Shown in pieces: positions 1 to 9,275 of a DNA stretch of 64,000 nt. The number at the start of each line of letters is the position of its first letter. Position 1 is the stretch's first letter. The position numbers and the translations under genes were made by a program. Location: assembly GCF_009932555.1 (NCBI RefSeq), contig NZ_BLJO01000004.1, positions 227,149-291,148 on the forward strand. Direction: 5' to 3'. The stretch comes from Steroidobacter agaridevorans (GTDB lineage Bacteria > Pseudomonadota > Gammaproteobacteria > Steroidobacterales > Steroidobacteraceae). A model generated the notes under the pieces. The model was not told the DNA's origin. It did no database searches and saw only the letters and a list, made by a program, of their open reading frames with translations.

Positions 1-718
1 ATTGCTGTTTCATCCGGCCCTGCGCCGTCATCGCTCCGCCTTCAAGTGTTTCATCTTTGTCTTCGGCGTCGAAGTCAATCCGGCCTACATAGTCGAAGCG
101 CGGCAGCAGGATGACGCCGTTGCCCCGCACGGCCCGTGCAGGGTGTGTACAAAAGCCGCGCGCAATGATGCGGTACGAACGGGAACGGTGCGGTATGCCG
201 ACCAGCGGCTCCTGCCGCACCTCATCGAGCGTGCATTTGTTATCTCCCTGGGTGCTGTAAAACTCGCCCAGGCCTTCTCGTATGACAGTCACATTCACCG
301 GCAGTGCCTTGGCCGACTGTCCTTCGCGCAACGCGGCGATCCCGAACAGCAGCACCAGGCGGCCGCCGTCGACACCGTCTTTGTGGCTGAAACGTACGCG
401 AATACCGCCATCGGGGCGCACGGCGCCGGTGCACTCCGTGCCTTCGTTGCCCCAAACGAGCTCTGCTTGCACTGCGCCCGACAGCCGGGCCTTGAGAGAA
501 CCACTGCCGTCCGGCAGGCAGGTCGGGGCTGTCGGCGTGTTGTTAGCGTTGTCAGCGTCGTTGCCTGTCGCTTGAGCATGGACCTTGCAGGACAGTCCCA
601 ACGTTAATGCACAGATGATCGTTAGTGCGGGCGGACAGCGACGCCAGCCCGCCAGGTGCGAGGAGCCGCAGCCATGTCCGAGCGCGAGGACGACGTCGTT
701 ATAAAACCGTTGCAGCAT
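1..718 (-). CDS. Secreted protein of unknown function, 3' end cut by window edge
   Basis: An uninterrupted minus-strand frame runs off the left edge, so the stop codon is missing; 239 codons are visible. The only in-frame ATG is at 718. A hydrophobic segment at about residues 33-46 (ALTIICALTLG) followed by LSCKVHA looks like a signal sequence, cleaved either at a lipobox-like Cys or after VHA. The mature part has paired cysteines and motifs such as PVNVTVI, FYSTQGDNKC and ARGFCT, which read as a folded periplasmic protein. The segment before the signal is unusually long (about 32 residues), so the true start is uncertain. It is divergent from glgC. I do not recognise a named family. Confidence 0.6.
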   Translation of the reverse strand, partial: MLQRFYNDVVLALGHGCGSSHLAGWRRCPPALTIICALTLGLSCKVHAQATGNDADNANNTPTAPTCLPDGSGSLKARLSGAVQAELVWGNEGTECTGAVRPDGGIRVRFSHKDGVDGGRLVLLFGIAALREGQSAKALPVNVTVIREGLGEFYSTQGDNKCTLDEVRQEPLVGIPHRSRSYRIIARGFCTHPARAVRGNGVILLPRFDYVGRIDFDAEDKDETLEGGAMTAQGRMKQQ

Positions 719-937
719 GCCGGTATGCTTACTCTGGATGCGGGGTTCCGGCAGACTGTGGCGCCGGAGCCTCACCGGCCCCAATCTTTCGAGGATGGGG
801 ATGGCGAGCAGCCCACAATGCCGAAGCCGCGCCTGCGAGGCAAGCGGCTGCGGTCGTCGCCGACACTGCGGTCGGTCAACCCAACGGATGGTTCCCGTGC
901 CGACGGGACTGCCCGACGCGAAGCGAGATTGCGCGAT

Positions 938-2257
938 ATGGACGATAGAGCAGAGCCCGCTCGATCGAGGGAAGGTTTGGGGCGCCGACGCGACGAAACG
1001 CAAGCCCGGACCCGCCGTTACGTCAGCCGCATCACACGCAATACGCTGGCGGTGATCATGGCCGGCGGACGCGGCGAGCGTCTGAAGCATCTCACCGATT
1101 TCCGCTGCAAGCCGGCCACGCCGTTCGGCGGCAAGTTCCGCATCATCGACTTCGTCCTGTCGAACTGCGTGAACTCGGGCATTCGCCGCATTCAGGTGAT
1201 GACCCAGTACAAATCGCATTCGCTGATTCAGCATATCCAGCGCGGCTGGGGCTACTTGCGCGGCGAGTTCGGCGAGTTCGTCGAGATCATTCCGGCGCAG
1301 CAGCAGATGGGCGATTCCTGGTACCGCGGCACCGCCGATTCGCTGTATCAGAACCTGCAGATCATCAAGCTGCACAATCCCAAGCACATCCTGGTGCTGG
1401 CGGGCGATCACATCTACAAGATGGATTACGGCGTGATGCTCGCCTCGCACGTCGCCAAGCGCGCCGATATCACAGTAGGCGTGGTCGAAGTGCCGCGCGA
1501 GCAGGCCACTGCGTTCGGCGTCATGAGCGTCGATCCGGACTATCGGATCACCAAGTTTTCCGAGAAGCCCAAGGAGCCCGAAGGCATCCCGGGCCGGGAG
1601 CACATGGCGCTCGGCTCCATGGGCATCTATGTATTCAAAGCGAGTCTGCTGTATCGCTTGCTCGAGGAGCAGGCCAAGCGGCCGGACACCTCGCACGACT
1701 TCGGCAAGAACATCATTCCCGGCGCGCTCAACAGTCACAAAGTGATCGCGTATCCATTCACGGACAACGAGACGCGCGTTCAGCATTACTGGCGCGACGT
1801 GGGCACGGTGGATGCGTTCTATGACGCCAACATGGAGCTGATCTACGTCAATCCCGAGCTGAACATTTACGACGATCACTGGCCGATCTGGACTTATCAG
1901 CGCCAGTATCCGCCCGCGAAGTTCGTGCTCGACGAGGATGGCCGGCGCGGCATGGCGATCAATTCCATGGTCTCGGGCGGCTGCATCATCTCCGGCGCCA
2001 CCGTCAATCAATCGCTATTGTTCTCGAACGTCCGCATCGACGAGCGCAGCTACATCGAGCGCTCGGTGATCTTCCCCGACGTGAAGGTGGGCGCCGGCAG
2101 CGTCATCAAGCGCGCCATCGTCGACACCGGCGGCGTCGTGCCTCCCGGCACCCAGATCGGCGTCAACCGCGAGGACGACGCCCGCCGCTTCTACATGAGC
2201 GAACAAGGCGTCGCGCTGGTGACGCGCGACATGCTGGCTCGGTTACAGCAGCCCTAG
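938..2257 (+). CDS. glgC: Glucose-1-phosphate adenylyltransferase (ADP-glucose pyrophosphorylase)
   Basis: GlgC makes ADP-glucose from glucose-1-phosphate and ATP, the committed step of bacterial glycogen synthesis in the cytoplasm. The nucleotide-binding signature IMAGGRGERLKHLT is followed by KPATPFGGKFRIIDF and NCVNSGIRR, then a C-terminal left-handed beta-helix region. The ATG at 938 gives 439 residues, close to the 420-430 usual for the family. The frame is open upstream to 656, which would give 533 residues, but the extra Arg/Pro-rich stretch matches nothing in GlgC. The start is therefore chosen on family length, because no strong ribosome binding site decides it. glgA lies downstream on the other strand. 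Confidence 0.93.
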   Translation: MDDRAEPARSREGLGRRRDETQARTRRYVSRITRNTLAVIMAGGRGERLKHLTDFRCKPATPFGGKFRIIDFVLSNCVNSGIRRIQVMTQYKSHSLIQHIQRGWGYLRGEFGEFVEIIPAQQQMGDSWYRGTADSLYQNLQIIKLHNPKHILVLAGDHIYKMDYGVMLASHVAKRADITVGVVEVPREQATAFGVMSVDPDYRITKFSEKPKEPEGIPGREHMALGSMGIYVFKASLLYRLLEEQAKRPDTSHDFGKNIIPGALNSHKVIAYPFTDNETRVQHYWRDVGTVDAFYDANMELIYVNPELNIYDDHWPIWTYQRQYPPAKFVLDEDGRRGMAINSMVSGGCIISGATVNQSLLFSNVRIDERSYIERSVIFPDVKVGAGSVIKRAIVDTGGVVPPGTQIGVNREDDARRFYMSEQGVALVTRDMLARLQQP

Positions 2258-2337
2258 GCCGGTCGGGCGGGGGCTGCGTCACATAATCCAGGCGCCGCCC
2301 TCTGTTATCCTTCGCCCCCATTCCTCTGGGGGACCCG

Positions 2338-2808
2338 ATGAACAGGATCATCGCTCGTTGCCTTGTGATTCTCGCGCTGGCAGTCGGCGTGAACGGCTGT
2401 AGCACCATGCGTCCGAAGCTGGAAGCGCCACGGCTCGCCCTGGTGGCGGTCGCGATGATGTCGGCGGATATTTTCAACCAGCAGTTCCTGATCCGCATGA
2501 ACGTGGAGAACCCGAACGATCGCGAGCTGCCGGTCACGGGGCTGGATTACAAGATATTCCTGGAAGGCGATGGCTTCGCCGAGGGCAAGTTGAACAAGCC
2601 GTTCACCGTACCCGCCAACGGTGAGATGGATTTCGAGATGACGGTGCGGACCAACTTCGTCAGTGGCGTCGGCCGGCTGCTGTCGCGGCTCAACGGCCGC
2701 ACTCAGGTGAATTACGCGGTCGAGGGCAAGCTGCTCACCGACATCCGTTTCCTGAAGAAAATCCCGTTCAACGAGACCGGCAGCGTCAATCTGGCTGTAA
2801 TGAAATGA
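2338..2808 (+). CDS. LEA type 2 (LEA14/WHy-domain) lipoprotein
   Basis: This is a 156-residue exported protein. The N-terminus has a charged start, a hydrophobic core and the lipobox VNGC with Cys at about residue 21, so it is probably an outer-membrane or periplasmic lipoprotein. The mature part has the beta-sandwich pattern of the water-stress/hypersensitive-response (WHy) domain found in LEA14-like proteins: FLIRMNVENPNDRELPVTGLDY near the start and a repeated strand pattern to the end. A GGGGGA sequence just before the ATG can serve as the ribosome binding site. It sits between glgC and glgA, convergent with glgA. A stress-protection role is inference from the domain. Confidence 0.8.
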   Translation: MNRIIARCLVILALAVGVNGCSTMRPKLEAPRLALVAVAMMSADIFNQQFLIRMNVENPNDRELPVTGLDYKIFLEGDGFAEGKLNKPFTVPANGEMDFEMTVRTNFVSGVGRLLSRLNGRTQVNYAVEGKLLTDIRFLKKIPFNETGSVNLAVMK

Positions 2809-2818
2809 TCGATTGTTC

Positions 2819-2836
2819 CTGACTGTAAACAGTCAG
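2819..2836. terminator. Short perfect hairpin between convergent LEA gene and glgA
   Basis: CTGACTG, a TAAA loop, then CAGTCAG form a perfect 7-bp stem between the two convergent stops (2808 and 2842). There is no clear T-tract on either side, so a role as a bidirectional terminator is plausible but unproven. Confidence 0.4.
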
Positions 2837-2841
2837 CGGGA

Positions 2842-4305
2842 TCAATCCCATTTGCCGGTGAGCTCGCGATACAGCTTCACGTACTCGCCGGTCTGCCGGT
2901 CCCAGGAAAAGTCCTGCGCCATGCCGTTTAGCATGAGCTGGGTCCAGCCGTCCTGATCCTTGAAGAAGTCGAGCGCGGTGTGGATGGCCCATTCCACCGC
3001 CGGCACATCGAAATCGTTGAACACGACACCGGTGCCCTGGCGCGTCGCCGGATCCCACATCTGCACCGAATCCGCCAGACCGCCGGTGCGCCGGACGATG
3101 GGCGCCGTGCCGTACTTCAGGCTGTACATTTGATTCAGCCCGCAGGGCTCGTACTGCGACGGCATCAGAAACATATCGCTGGCCGCTTCGATCAGATGCG
3201 ACAGCTCTTCGCTGTAGCCGCGATGGAAGACGACACGGTCGGGAAACCGCTGTTGTAAATGAACGAAGAAATTTTCGTAGTGCGGCTCGCCGCTGCCGAG
3301 CGCAACCAGGCCCATATCGCGCGTCTCGAGAATCCGCGGCAGCGAGTCGAACAACAAATCGAAACCTTTCTGGACCGTCATGCGCGAGACGACGCCGACC
3401 AGCGGCGCGCTGTCGCTGACGGAAAGATTCAACCAATCGAGCAGCGAGCGCTTGGTGAAGCGCTTGCCGGACAGATTCTCCGGCGAGTAGTGATGCTTCA
3501 AATAACGGTCGGTCGCGGGATTCCAGTCGTTGTAGTCCACGCCATTCAAAATGCCGACGACACCGTCGGCGCGTGAGCGCAGCACGCCATCGAGGCCGTG
3601 ACCGCCGATCGGCGTGCAAATCTCCTTGGCATACGTCGGGCTGACCGTCGTGACCCGATGCGCATGTCGCACGCCTTCACGCAGCCAGTTGCATGCGCCG
3701 CCCGCCGCTGTTTCCGGCGATATCAGCCGACTCACATCGCCGCCAATGTCGTAAGTCGTGCCCGCCGGGAAAATGCCTTGGTAGCCGATGTTGTGAATCG
3801 ACAGCACCGGGCGGGTCGCCGCGAACAGGCTGTCCCAGGCGTACACGCTCTTGAGCATCATCGGCATCAGCGCCGTGTGCCAGTCATTACAGTGCAGGAT
3901 GTCCGGTGCGAACTGCATCCGCTGGCAGGCGTCGAGCGTCGCTCGTTGCAACACCAGGAAGCGCAGATGCTCATCGACGCCCGAGGTATAGATGGACGGC
4001 CGATCGTAAACTTCCGGACAGTGCACTAAATACAAAGGCACCGAGGAGTTCGGCAGCCGCGATTCGAGAATGGTGAACGAATAACGATGCGCGCCCAGCG
4101 CCAACGGCACATTCTGTGCGGCGGCCACCGGCCGCGCATCTCGCAACACGCCGTTGCTCATGCTCGAGTACAACGGCATGAACACGCGCACCTCGTGACC
4201 CAGCGCATGCAGATGGCGCGGCAACACGCCGGCGACGTCGGCAAGCCCGCCAGTCTTGGCCAGCGGCGCGATTTCCGAAGCGACGAAACAGATCTTCAGC
4301 GGCAT
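2842..4305 (-). CDS. glgA: Glycogen synthase (ADP-glucose type)
   Basis: GlgA transfers glucose from ADP-glucose to the growing alpha-1,4-glucan. The 487-residue protein begins with MPLKICFVASEIAPLAKTGG, which carries the KTGGLADV ADP-glucose-binding loop, and ends with the GT5 signature EPCGLNQMYSLKYGT followed by RRTGGLADSV. Length and both Rossmann halves fit the family. It starts only 19 nt after the stop of phaR on the same strand, so the two are probably cotranscribed. This would put glycogen synthesis under the same promoter as the PHA regulator. No branching enzyme or phosphorylase is in the window. Confidence 0.95.
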   Translation of the reverse strand: MPLKICFVASEIAPLAKTGGLADVAGVLPRHLHALGHEVRVFMPLYSSMSNGVLRDARPVAAAQNVPLALGAHRYSFTILESRLPNSSVPLYLVHCPEVYDRPSIYTSGVDEHLRFLVLQRATLDACQRMQFAPDILHCNDWHTALMPMMLKSVYAWDSLFAATRPVLSIHNIGYQGIFPAGTTYDIGGDVSRLISPETAAGGACNWLREGVRHAHRVTTVSPTYAKEICTPIGGHGLDGVLRSRADGVVGILNGVDYNDWNPATDRYLKHHYSPENLSGKRFTKRSLLDWLNLSVSDSAPLVGVVSRMTVQKGFDLLFDSLPRILETRDMGLVALGSGEPHYENFFVHLQQRFPDRVVFHRGYSEELSHLIEAASDMFLMPSQYEPCGLNQMYSLKYGTAPIVRRTGGLADSVQMWDPATRQGTGVVFNDFDVPAVEWAIHTALDFFKDQDGWTQLMLNGMAQDFSWDRQTGEYVKLYRELTGKWD

Positions 4306-4324
4306 GCGTGCGCGGACGAAAACG

Positions 4325-4861
4325 TCAGGACTCGTCGGCGTCGCTATCGGGAGCTTTGCCGCCAGTCTTGCTCTTCGTATTGTTGGCTTGGGTGTCGCGA
4401 GCTTGATCGCGAGGCGGCGTGAACGTCGCCAACAGCGTCTCCTGCATCTTGGCCCACAGCTCCAGGTTCTGTCGAGCCAGCTCGGCGAGCGGATTGGGCG
4501 CGCTGCCCGGAGAGCCGGTCCGATTCATCTGCTGCTGCATGACTTCCTGCTGGCGGATGAACGTCTCGACGCTCTTCTCGAGATAGCTGCTGAAATAGCT
4601 CTGCATGGAGTTGCCATAAAAGCGGATCATCGATTCGAGCAACGAGGTCGAAAGGATGGGACGGCCGAATTGTTCCTGATCGGCGATCACCTGCAAGAGC
4701 ACGAGGCGCGTGATGTCCTCATTGCTTTTGTCCTCGATCACCTTCACGCGCGTGCCGGCAATCACCATGTCACGGATGTCGTCGATCGTGATGTGACGAC
4801 TTTGCGCGGCGTCGTACAGGCGCCGGTTCGCGTATTTTTTGATCAGTCGTTCTTCGCTCAT
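4325..4861 (-). CDS. phaR: Polyhydroxyalkanoate synthesis regulator PhaR
   Basis: PhaR binds DNA and PHA granules and represses phasin and PHA genes until polymer is present. The 178-residue protein starts with MSEERLIKKYANRRLYD, the hallmark of the PHB/PHA accumulation regulator DNA-binding domain. A second conserved block is centred on PILSTSLLESMIRFYGNSMQ at about residues 70-90. The C-terminal 60 residues are Gln- and charge-rich and poorly conserved. The ATG at 4861 is chosen because it matches the family N-terminus; the frame extends 17 codons further upstream. It is divergent from phaE-phaC and followed by glgA. Confidence 0.9.
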   Translation of the reverse strand: MSEERLIKKYANRRLYDAAQSRHITIDDIRDMVIAGTRVKVIEDKSNEDITRLVLLQVIADQEQFGRPILSTSLLESMIRFYGNSMQSYFSSYLEKSVETFIRQQEVMQQQMNRTGSPGSAPNPLAELARQNLELWAKMQETLLATFTPPRDQARDTQANNTKSKTGGKAPDSDADES

Positions 4862-5039
4862 GCTCAGCTCGACAGGCTTTCGGCGCGCTCCGGCATGGTG
4901 GACACAATACAACCCTCGAGCGTCGGGGGCGGGCTACTGTAACGACGTGCATTTGGCGGTGCAACAGAAGACCACCGAGTTGAGGCAATTCGCGCCAGGA
5001 CCATTGATAATGCCGTGTCGATGAGCTTCGGAAGCGGCA

Positions 5040-5855
5040 ATGACCGAGTCGAAAAACGACGGATCCGACTGGATCCAGGCCTGGATCGAGCAACAGCGCG
5101 AGCAGTTGCGCCGCGCCGGCATGCCTGGCGCCGATGCAGCAAGCACCGGCGGCCCGCAATCTGAAGGCGTCTCGGACCAGTACCGCGATCTCGGCATGCG
5201 CTGGCTGGAAGCCGGGCAGTCCTATCTGCAGGGATGGCAGCAGTTCGCGCAGCGAAGTGCGGGAGGCGAGACGCCGCTGAAGTTCGGCGAAGAAATGCTC
5301 AATGCGTGGCAAGGCACTTGGGCCGGCGCGGCTTCGGCCGGCGAGGGCGCGACTCGTCAATTCGCCGACTTGATCTCGCGCATGCCGGCGCTGGGTCTGG
5401 CTCGCGAACAGACCGAAGCATGGCGAGAGCTGCTGGCCGCGCAAGCCGAGTATCAACACCTGGAGCAAGAGCTGCGCACGGTGTGGTCCAAGGTCCAGAC
5501 CGATGCGCTGGCGATGTTGGAAGCGGCCATTCGCGAGCGGCGCGCGAAGCACGGCGCTGCGCCGGGCATCGACGATTATCGCGAGCTGTACAACTTGTGG
5601 GTGGAGTGCGGAGAGAAAGTGTTTGCACAGGTGGCGCACAGCGAATCGTACTGCAAACTGCAGGCGCAGCTCGGCAATGCAGCCATCCGCTTGAAGACGC
5701 GCCAGCAAGCCGTGTTGGAGCGCACGTTGAAACAGTTCGATCTGCCGACGCGCTCCGAGTTGAACACGGTGCATAAGCAGATGCGCGAGTTGCGCGAACG
5801 CATTGCCACGCTGGAAAGTCAGCTGGCTGCAGCGCGTGGGGAGGAACGATCATGA
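5040..5855 (+). CDS. phaE: Class III poly(R)-hydroxyalkanoic acid synthase subunit PhaE
   Basis: PhaE is the non-catalytic partner of PhaC in class III PHA synthases and is needed for full activity on the granule surface. The 271-residue protein is mostly helical and hydrophilic. It has the typical N-terminal Trp/Gln-rich stretch (DWIQAWIEQQREQ) and a C-terminal coiled-coil-like tail (MRELRERIATLESQLAAA) at about 248-265. Its stop overlaps the phaC start by 4 nt (ATGA), so the two are translationally coupled. Identification rests on sequence character and strict adjacency to phaC. Confidence 0.88.
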   Translation: MTESKNDGSDWIQAWIEQQREQLRRAGMPGADAASTGGPQSEGVSDQYRDLGMRWLEAGQSYLQGWQQFAQRSAGGETPLKFGEEMLNAWQGTWAGAASAGEGATRQFADLISRMPALGLAREQTEAWRELLAAQAEYQHLEQELRTVWSKVQTDALAMLEAAIRERRAKHGAAPGIDDYRELYNLWVECGEKVFAQVAHSESYCKLQAQLGNAAIRLKTRQQAVLERTLKQFDLPTRSELNTVHKQMRELRERIATLESQLAAARGEERS

Positions 5856-6946
5856 GCGGCGCCACGCCGGGCTCGGCCGAGCTTGCTGCCATCACCAACG
5901 ATTTCATGCGGCGCATGTCGCAGGGGCTCGCGGCGCTTGCGAACGCCGGCGAAGTGACGATCGGCAGCTCGGCCAAAGAGGCCGTCTTCACCGAAGACAA
6001 AATCACGTTGTATCGCTATCGGCCCTCGGAAGTCGTCGCGCCCGAGAACCGCGTGCATACGCCGGTGCTGATCAGTTACGCGCTGGTCAATCGGCCGTAC
6101 ATGATGGATCTGCAGGCCGATCGCTCGTTGATCCGCGGCCTGTTGCAACGGGGCGTCGATGTTTATCTCATCGATTGGGGCTATCCCGACGGCGCCGATC
6201 GTTACCTGGCGCTGGAAGATTACGTGTTGCGTTACATGTCGCACTGTGTGGACTTCGTGCGCAAGGCCAGCGGTCAGGATCGGATCAATCTGCTCGGCGT
6301 CTGCCAGGGCGGCTCGATGAGCCTGTGTTACGCGGCGCTCCATCCGCAGCGGCTGCGTAATCTGATCACGATGGTCACGCCGGTGGATTTCCATACGCCG
6401 GAAAATCTGCTCACCAAGTGGGCGAAACATGTCGATGTCGATGCGCTGGTTGCGGCGACGGGCAATGTTTCGGGCGAAGCGCTCAATGCATTGTTCGTGA
6501 GCCTGATGCCGTTCCGGCTGAACAGCCAGAAGTACGTCGACCTGTTGCATCAGCTCAACGACCCGAACACCAGCGCCGCGGCGCTGGAGAATTTCCTGCG
6601 CATGGAAAAGTGGATTTTCGACAGTCCCGACCAGGCCGGCGAGATGTTTCGCCAGTTCCTGACGTTGTTCGTCAAACAAAACCGGTTGTCGAAGGGCACG
6701 CTGGAAGTGGGCGGCCGCAAGGTGGATCTGAAGCAGATCACCATGCCGGTGCTGAACATCTATGCCATGCAGGATCACCTGGTGCCGCCGTCGAGCAGCA
6801 AGCCGCTGGGTGAGCTCACGGGCAGCAGCGACTACAGCACCCACGAATTCCAGGGCGGCCACATCGGCATCTACGTGAGTGGCACCGCGCAGCGGCAGAT
6901 TCCGGACAAGATTGCCGGCTGGCTGAGAGAGCGGGATCGATCCTAG
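5852..6946 (+). CDS. phaC: Class III poly(R)-hydroxyalkanoic acid synthase catalytic subunit PhaC
   Basis: PhaC polymerises (R)-3-hydroxyacyl-CoA into polyhydroxyalkanoate. At 364 residues it matches class III enzymes (about 40 kDa) rather than class I/II (about 60 kDa). It is an alpha/beta-hydrolase with the lipase-like box GVCQGG (nucleophile Cys151), the Asp in MQDHLVPP (Asp308) and the His in GGHIGIY (His337), giving the expected Cys-Asp-His triad. Its start overlaps the end of phaE. No phaA/phaB thiolase or reductase is present here, so monomer supply must be encoded elsewhere. Confidence 0.95.
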   Translation: MSGATPGSAELAAITNDFMRRMSQGLAALANAGEVTIGSSAKEAVFTEDKITLYRYRPSEVVAPENRVHTPVLISYALVNRPYMMDLQADRSLIRGLLQRGVDVYLIDWGYPDGADRYLALEDYVLRYMSHCVDFVRKASGQDRINLLGVCQGGSMSLCYAALHPQRLRNLITMVTPVDFHTPENLLTKWAKHVDVDALVAATGNVSGEALNALFVSLMPFRLNSQKYVDLLHQLNDPNTSAAALENFLRMEKWIFDSPDQAGEMFRQFLTLFVKQNRLSKGTLEVGGRKVDLKQITMPVLNIYAMQDHLVPPSSSKPLGELTGSSDYSTHEFQGGHIGIYVSGTAQRQIPDKIAGWLRERDRS

Positions 6947-7052
6947 ACCATCACGAAAGTAAGTGAATCGTCACATGCAAAAGGGTTGTTGACGCCGTTT
7001 CGGCCCGCGCGCAATCTGCCGCTCCTCCCCCAAAACCAAGTAGTTCCTCGCC

Positions 7053-8000
7053 ATGATCTACGACAACATTCTCGGCACCATCGGCCGCACCCCGATCGTC
7101 AGAATCAACCGGCTCGCACCGGCGAACGTGACGCTGTATGCCAAGTGCGAGTTCTTCAATCCGATGTCGTCGGTCAAGGACCGGTTGGCCATCGCCATCA
7201 TCGAGGACGCGGAGCGTCGGGGCACGCTGAAGCCGGGCCAGACTGTGGTCGAAGCCACGTCGGGCAACACTGGCATCGCGCTGGCGATGGTGTGCGCGGC
7301 CAAGGGTTATCCGTTCGTCGCGGTCATGGCCGAGACGTTCTCGGTCGAGCGTCGCAAGATCATGCGCCTGCTCGGTGCGAAGGTCATTCTCACACCGGCC
7401 GCGGAGCGCGGCTCCGGCATGGTGCGCAAGGCGAAAGAACTGTCGGAGAAGCACGGCTGGTTCCTCGCCCGTCAGTTCGAGAACCAGGCAAATCCCGAAT
7501 ATCACCGCAACACCACCGGTCCCGAGATCCTCAGCGATTTCGCCGGCCGCAAGCTGGATTTCTGGGTCACGGGCTGGGGCACGGGCGGCACGCTCACGGG
7601 CGCCGGCGAAATGATCAAGAAGGCGCGTCCCGATGTGCGCATCATCGCGGCCGAGCCGGCGTCGGCTTCGCTGCTCGCCGGCGCCGAGTTCAAGCCTCAC
7701 AAGATTCAGGGCTGGACGCCGGACTTCGTGCCGGGTGTGCTGAATCGCGAGGTGGCCGATGAGATCCTGACTGTGACCGATGACGAGGCGATTCAGACAT
7801 CGCGTCAGCTCGCGGCGAAAGAAGGCATCTTCTGCGGCATTTCCGCCGGCGGCACGATTGCGGCGGCGTTGAAGGTCGCGCAGAAGGCGCCGCAGGGCTC
7901 GGTCATTCTGGCGATGCTGCCGGATACCGCCGAGCGTTATTTGTCGACCGCGCTGTTCGAAGGCATCCCGGACGCCTCCGACGCCGAACCGACGATTTAA
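7053..8000 (+). CDS. cysK: Cysteine synthase A (O-acetylserine sulfhydrylase)
   Basis: This PLP enzyme makes cysteine from O-acetylserine and sulfide. The 315-residue protein has the PLP-lysine motif PMSSVKDR (Lys42), the substrate loop EATSGNTGIALA, the phosphate-binding GTGGTLTGAGE, and a C-terminal GISAGG segment. All the landmarks of the fold type II CysK/CysM family are present. The family includes cystathionine beta-synthases, but there is no CBS domain. It stands alone with a 106-nt gap after phaC. A weak purine stretch precedes the ATG, and the start is supported by the conserved N-terminus IYDNILGTIGRTP. Confidence 0.92.
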   Translation: MIYDNILGTIGRTPIVRINRLAPANVTLYAKCEFFNPMSSVKDRLAIAIIEDAERRGTLKPGQTVVEATSGNTGIALAMVCAAKGYPFVAVMAETFSVERRKIMRLLGAKVILTPAAERGSGMVRKAKELSEKHGWFLARQFENQANPEYHRNTTGPEILSDFAGRKLDFWVTGWGTGGTLTGAGEMIKKARPDVRIIAAEPASASLLAGAEFKPHKIQGWTPDFVPGVLNREVADEILTVTDDEAIQTSRQLAAKEGIFCGISAGGTIAAALKVAQKAPQGSVILAMLPDTAERYLSTALFEGIPDASDAEPTI

Positions 8001-8193
8001 AGCTTACATTTCTGTCAGCTAGAACCCGCCCCGCGGTTCGAATTTCTGAACCTCGGGCGCGGTCGTTCCGATTTGCGTAACTTTGCAACGTTCGGCACAA
8101 GTCTTACGAATTTTCGCATGAACGTTGCGAAGACAAGCTGCACTGCAGCTGGGAGAATGACTCGTTCTTCCTAGCTGACTCCGTGGCGGATTC

Positions 8194-9275
8194 GTGAATC
8201 GCAATAACATCGTGGCGGTGGCGCTGGCTGTCGTCGTCGGCGCGGGCGCCTGGTATTACTTCGGGCGTTCCGACTCAGGCGCAGGCCAGGCGCCGGCCGG
8301 CGCCCGTGCTCCCGGCGCGCGTGAAGTGCCGGTCATGACGGCGCAACCCAAGCTGAAGGATTTCGCGCTCGAGGTCGAAGCGCTCGGCACCGTGCGGGCC
8401 AAGGAATCGGTCGACATCACCGCCAAGATCGCCGACCGCGTCACCGCCATTCATTTCGAGGAAGGCAAGCAGGTCCGCAAGGGCGACGTGCTGGTCGAGC
8501 TCGACAACACCGAAGCACTGGCCGATCTCGCCGCCGCCGAAGCGGCCGAGCGCGACAGCCGCAGCCAATACAAGCGCAGCCAGGAACTGTTCCAGACCAA
8601 GGCGCTGTCCGAGGCGCAGCTCGATCAGCTCGAAGCGACGATGCTCGCCAATCAGGCTCGCGTCGCTGCCGCCCGTTCGCGTGTCAGAGATCGCACCATC
8701 ACTGCGCCGTTCAATGGACGCGTCGGCCTGCGCAATGTGAGCTTGGGCGGATTGGTAAACCCGGGCGGCGTCATCACGACGCTCGACGATCTCAGTGTCG
8801 TGAAGCTCGACTTCGCGGTGCCCGAGTTGTTTCTTTCCAGCTTGAAGCCCGGCCTGACGGTCGAAGCCCACAGCGATGCGTATCCGAACTCGACCTTCAA
8901 AGGCCGGGTGGACAGCGTGGACACGCGAGTCGATCCCACCACCCGCGCCGTCGTGGTCCGCGCGCTGGTCGACAATCAGGACAGCCGCTTGCGACCGGGC
9001 ATGTTCATGACGCTGCGGCTGGTGCGCTCCGAAGGCAAAGCGTTGATGCTGCCCGAGACTGCGATCGTGCCGGAGGACAGCAAGCATTTCGTGTTCGTCG
9101 TGGCTGACGGCAAGGCGCAGAAACGGGCAGTGACCATTGGCCGTCGTCGCCCGGGCGAAGTCGAGATCCTCAACGGTGTCACCGATCAGGACGTGGTCGT
9201 CACCGATGGCACATTGAACGTGCACGATGGCACGCCGGTGGTCGCACGCTCCGAAGCCGCTCCTCAGGCCGCGTC

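Noticed and set aside
2786..3619. Long minus-strand frame inside glgA
   Set aside because: Alternative frame of glgA with basic low-complexity translation and no family features.
8030..8060. GGTTCGAAT-like segment resembling a tRNA T-arm
   Set aside because: No acceptor, anticodon or D arm can be built around it; it is only a weak inverted repeat upstream of the adaptor gene.
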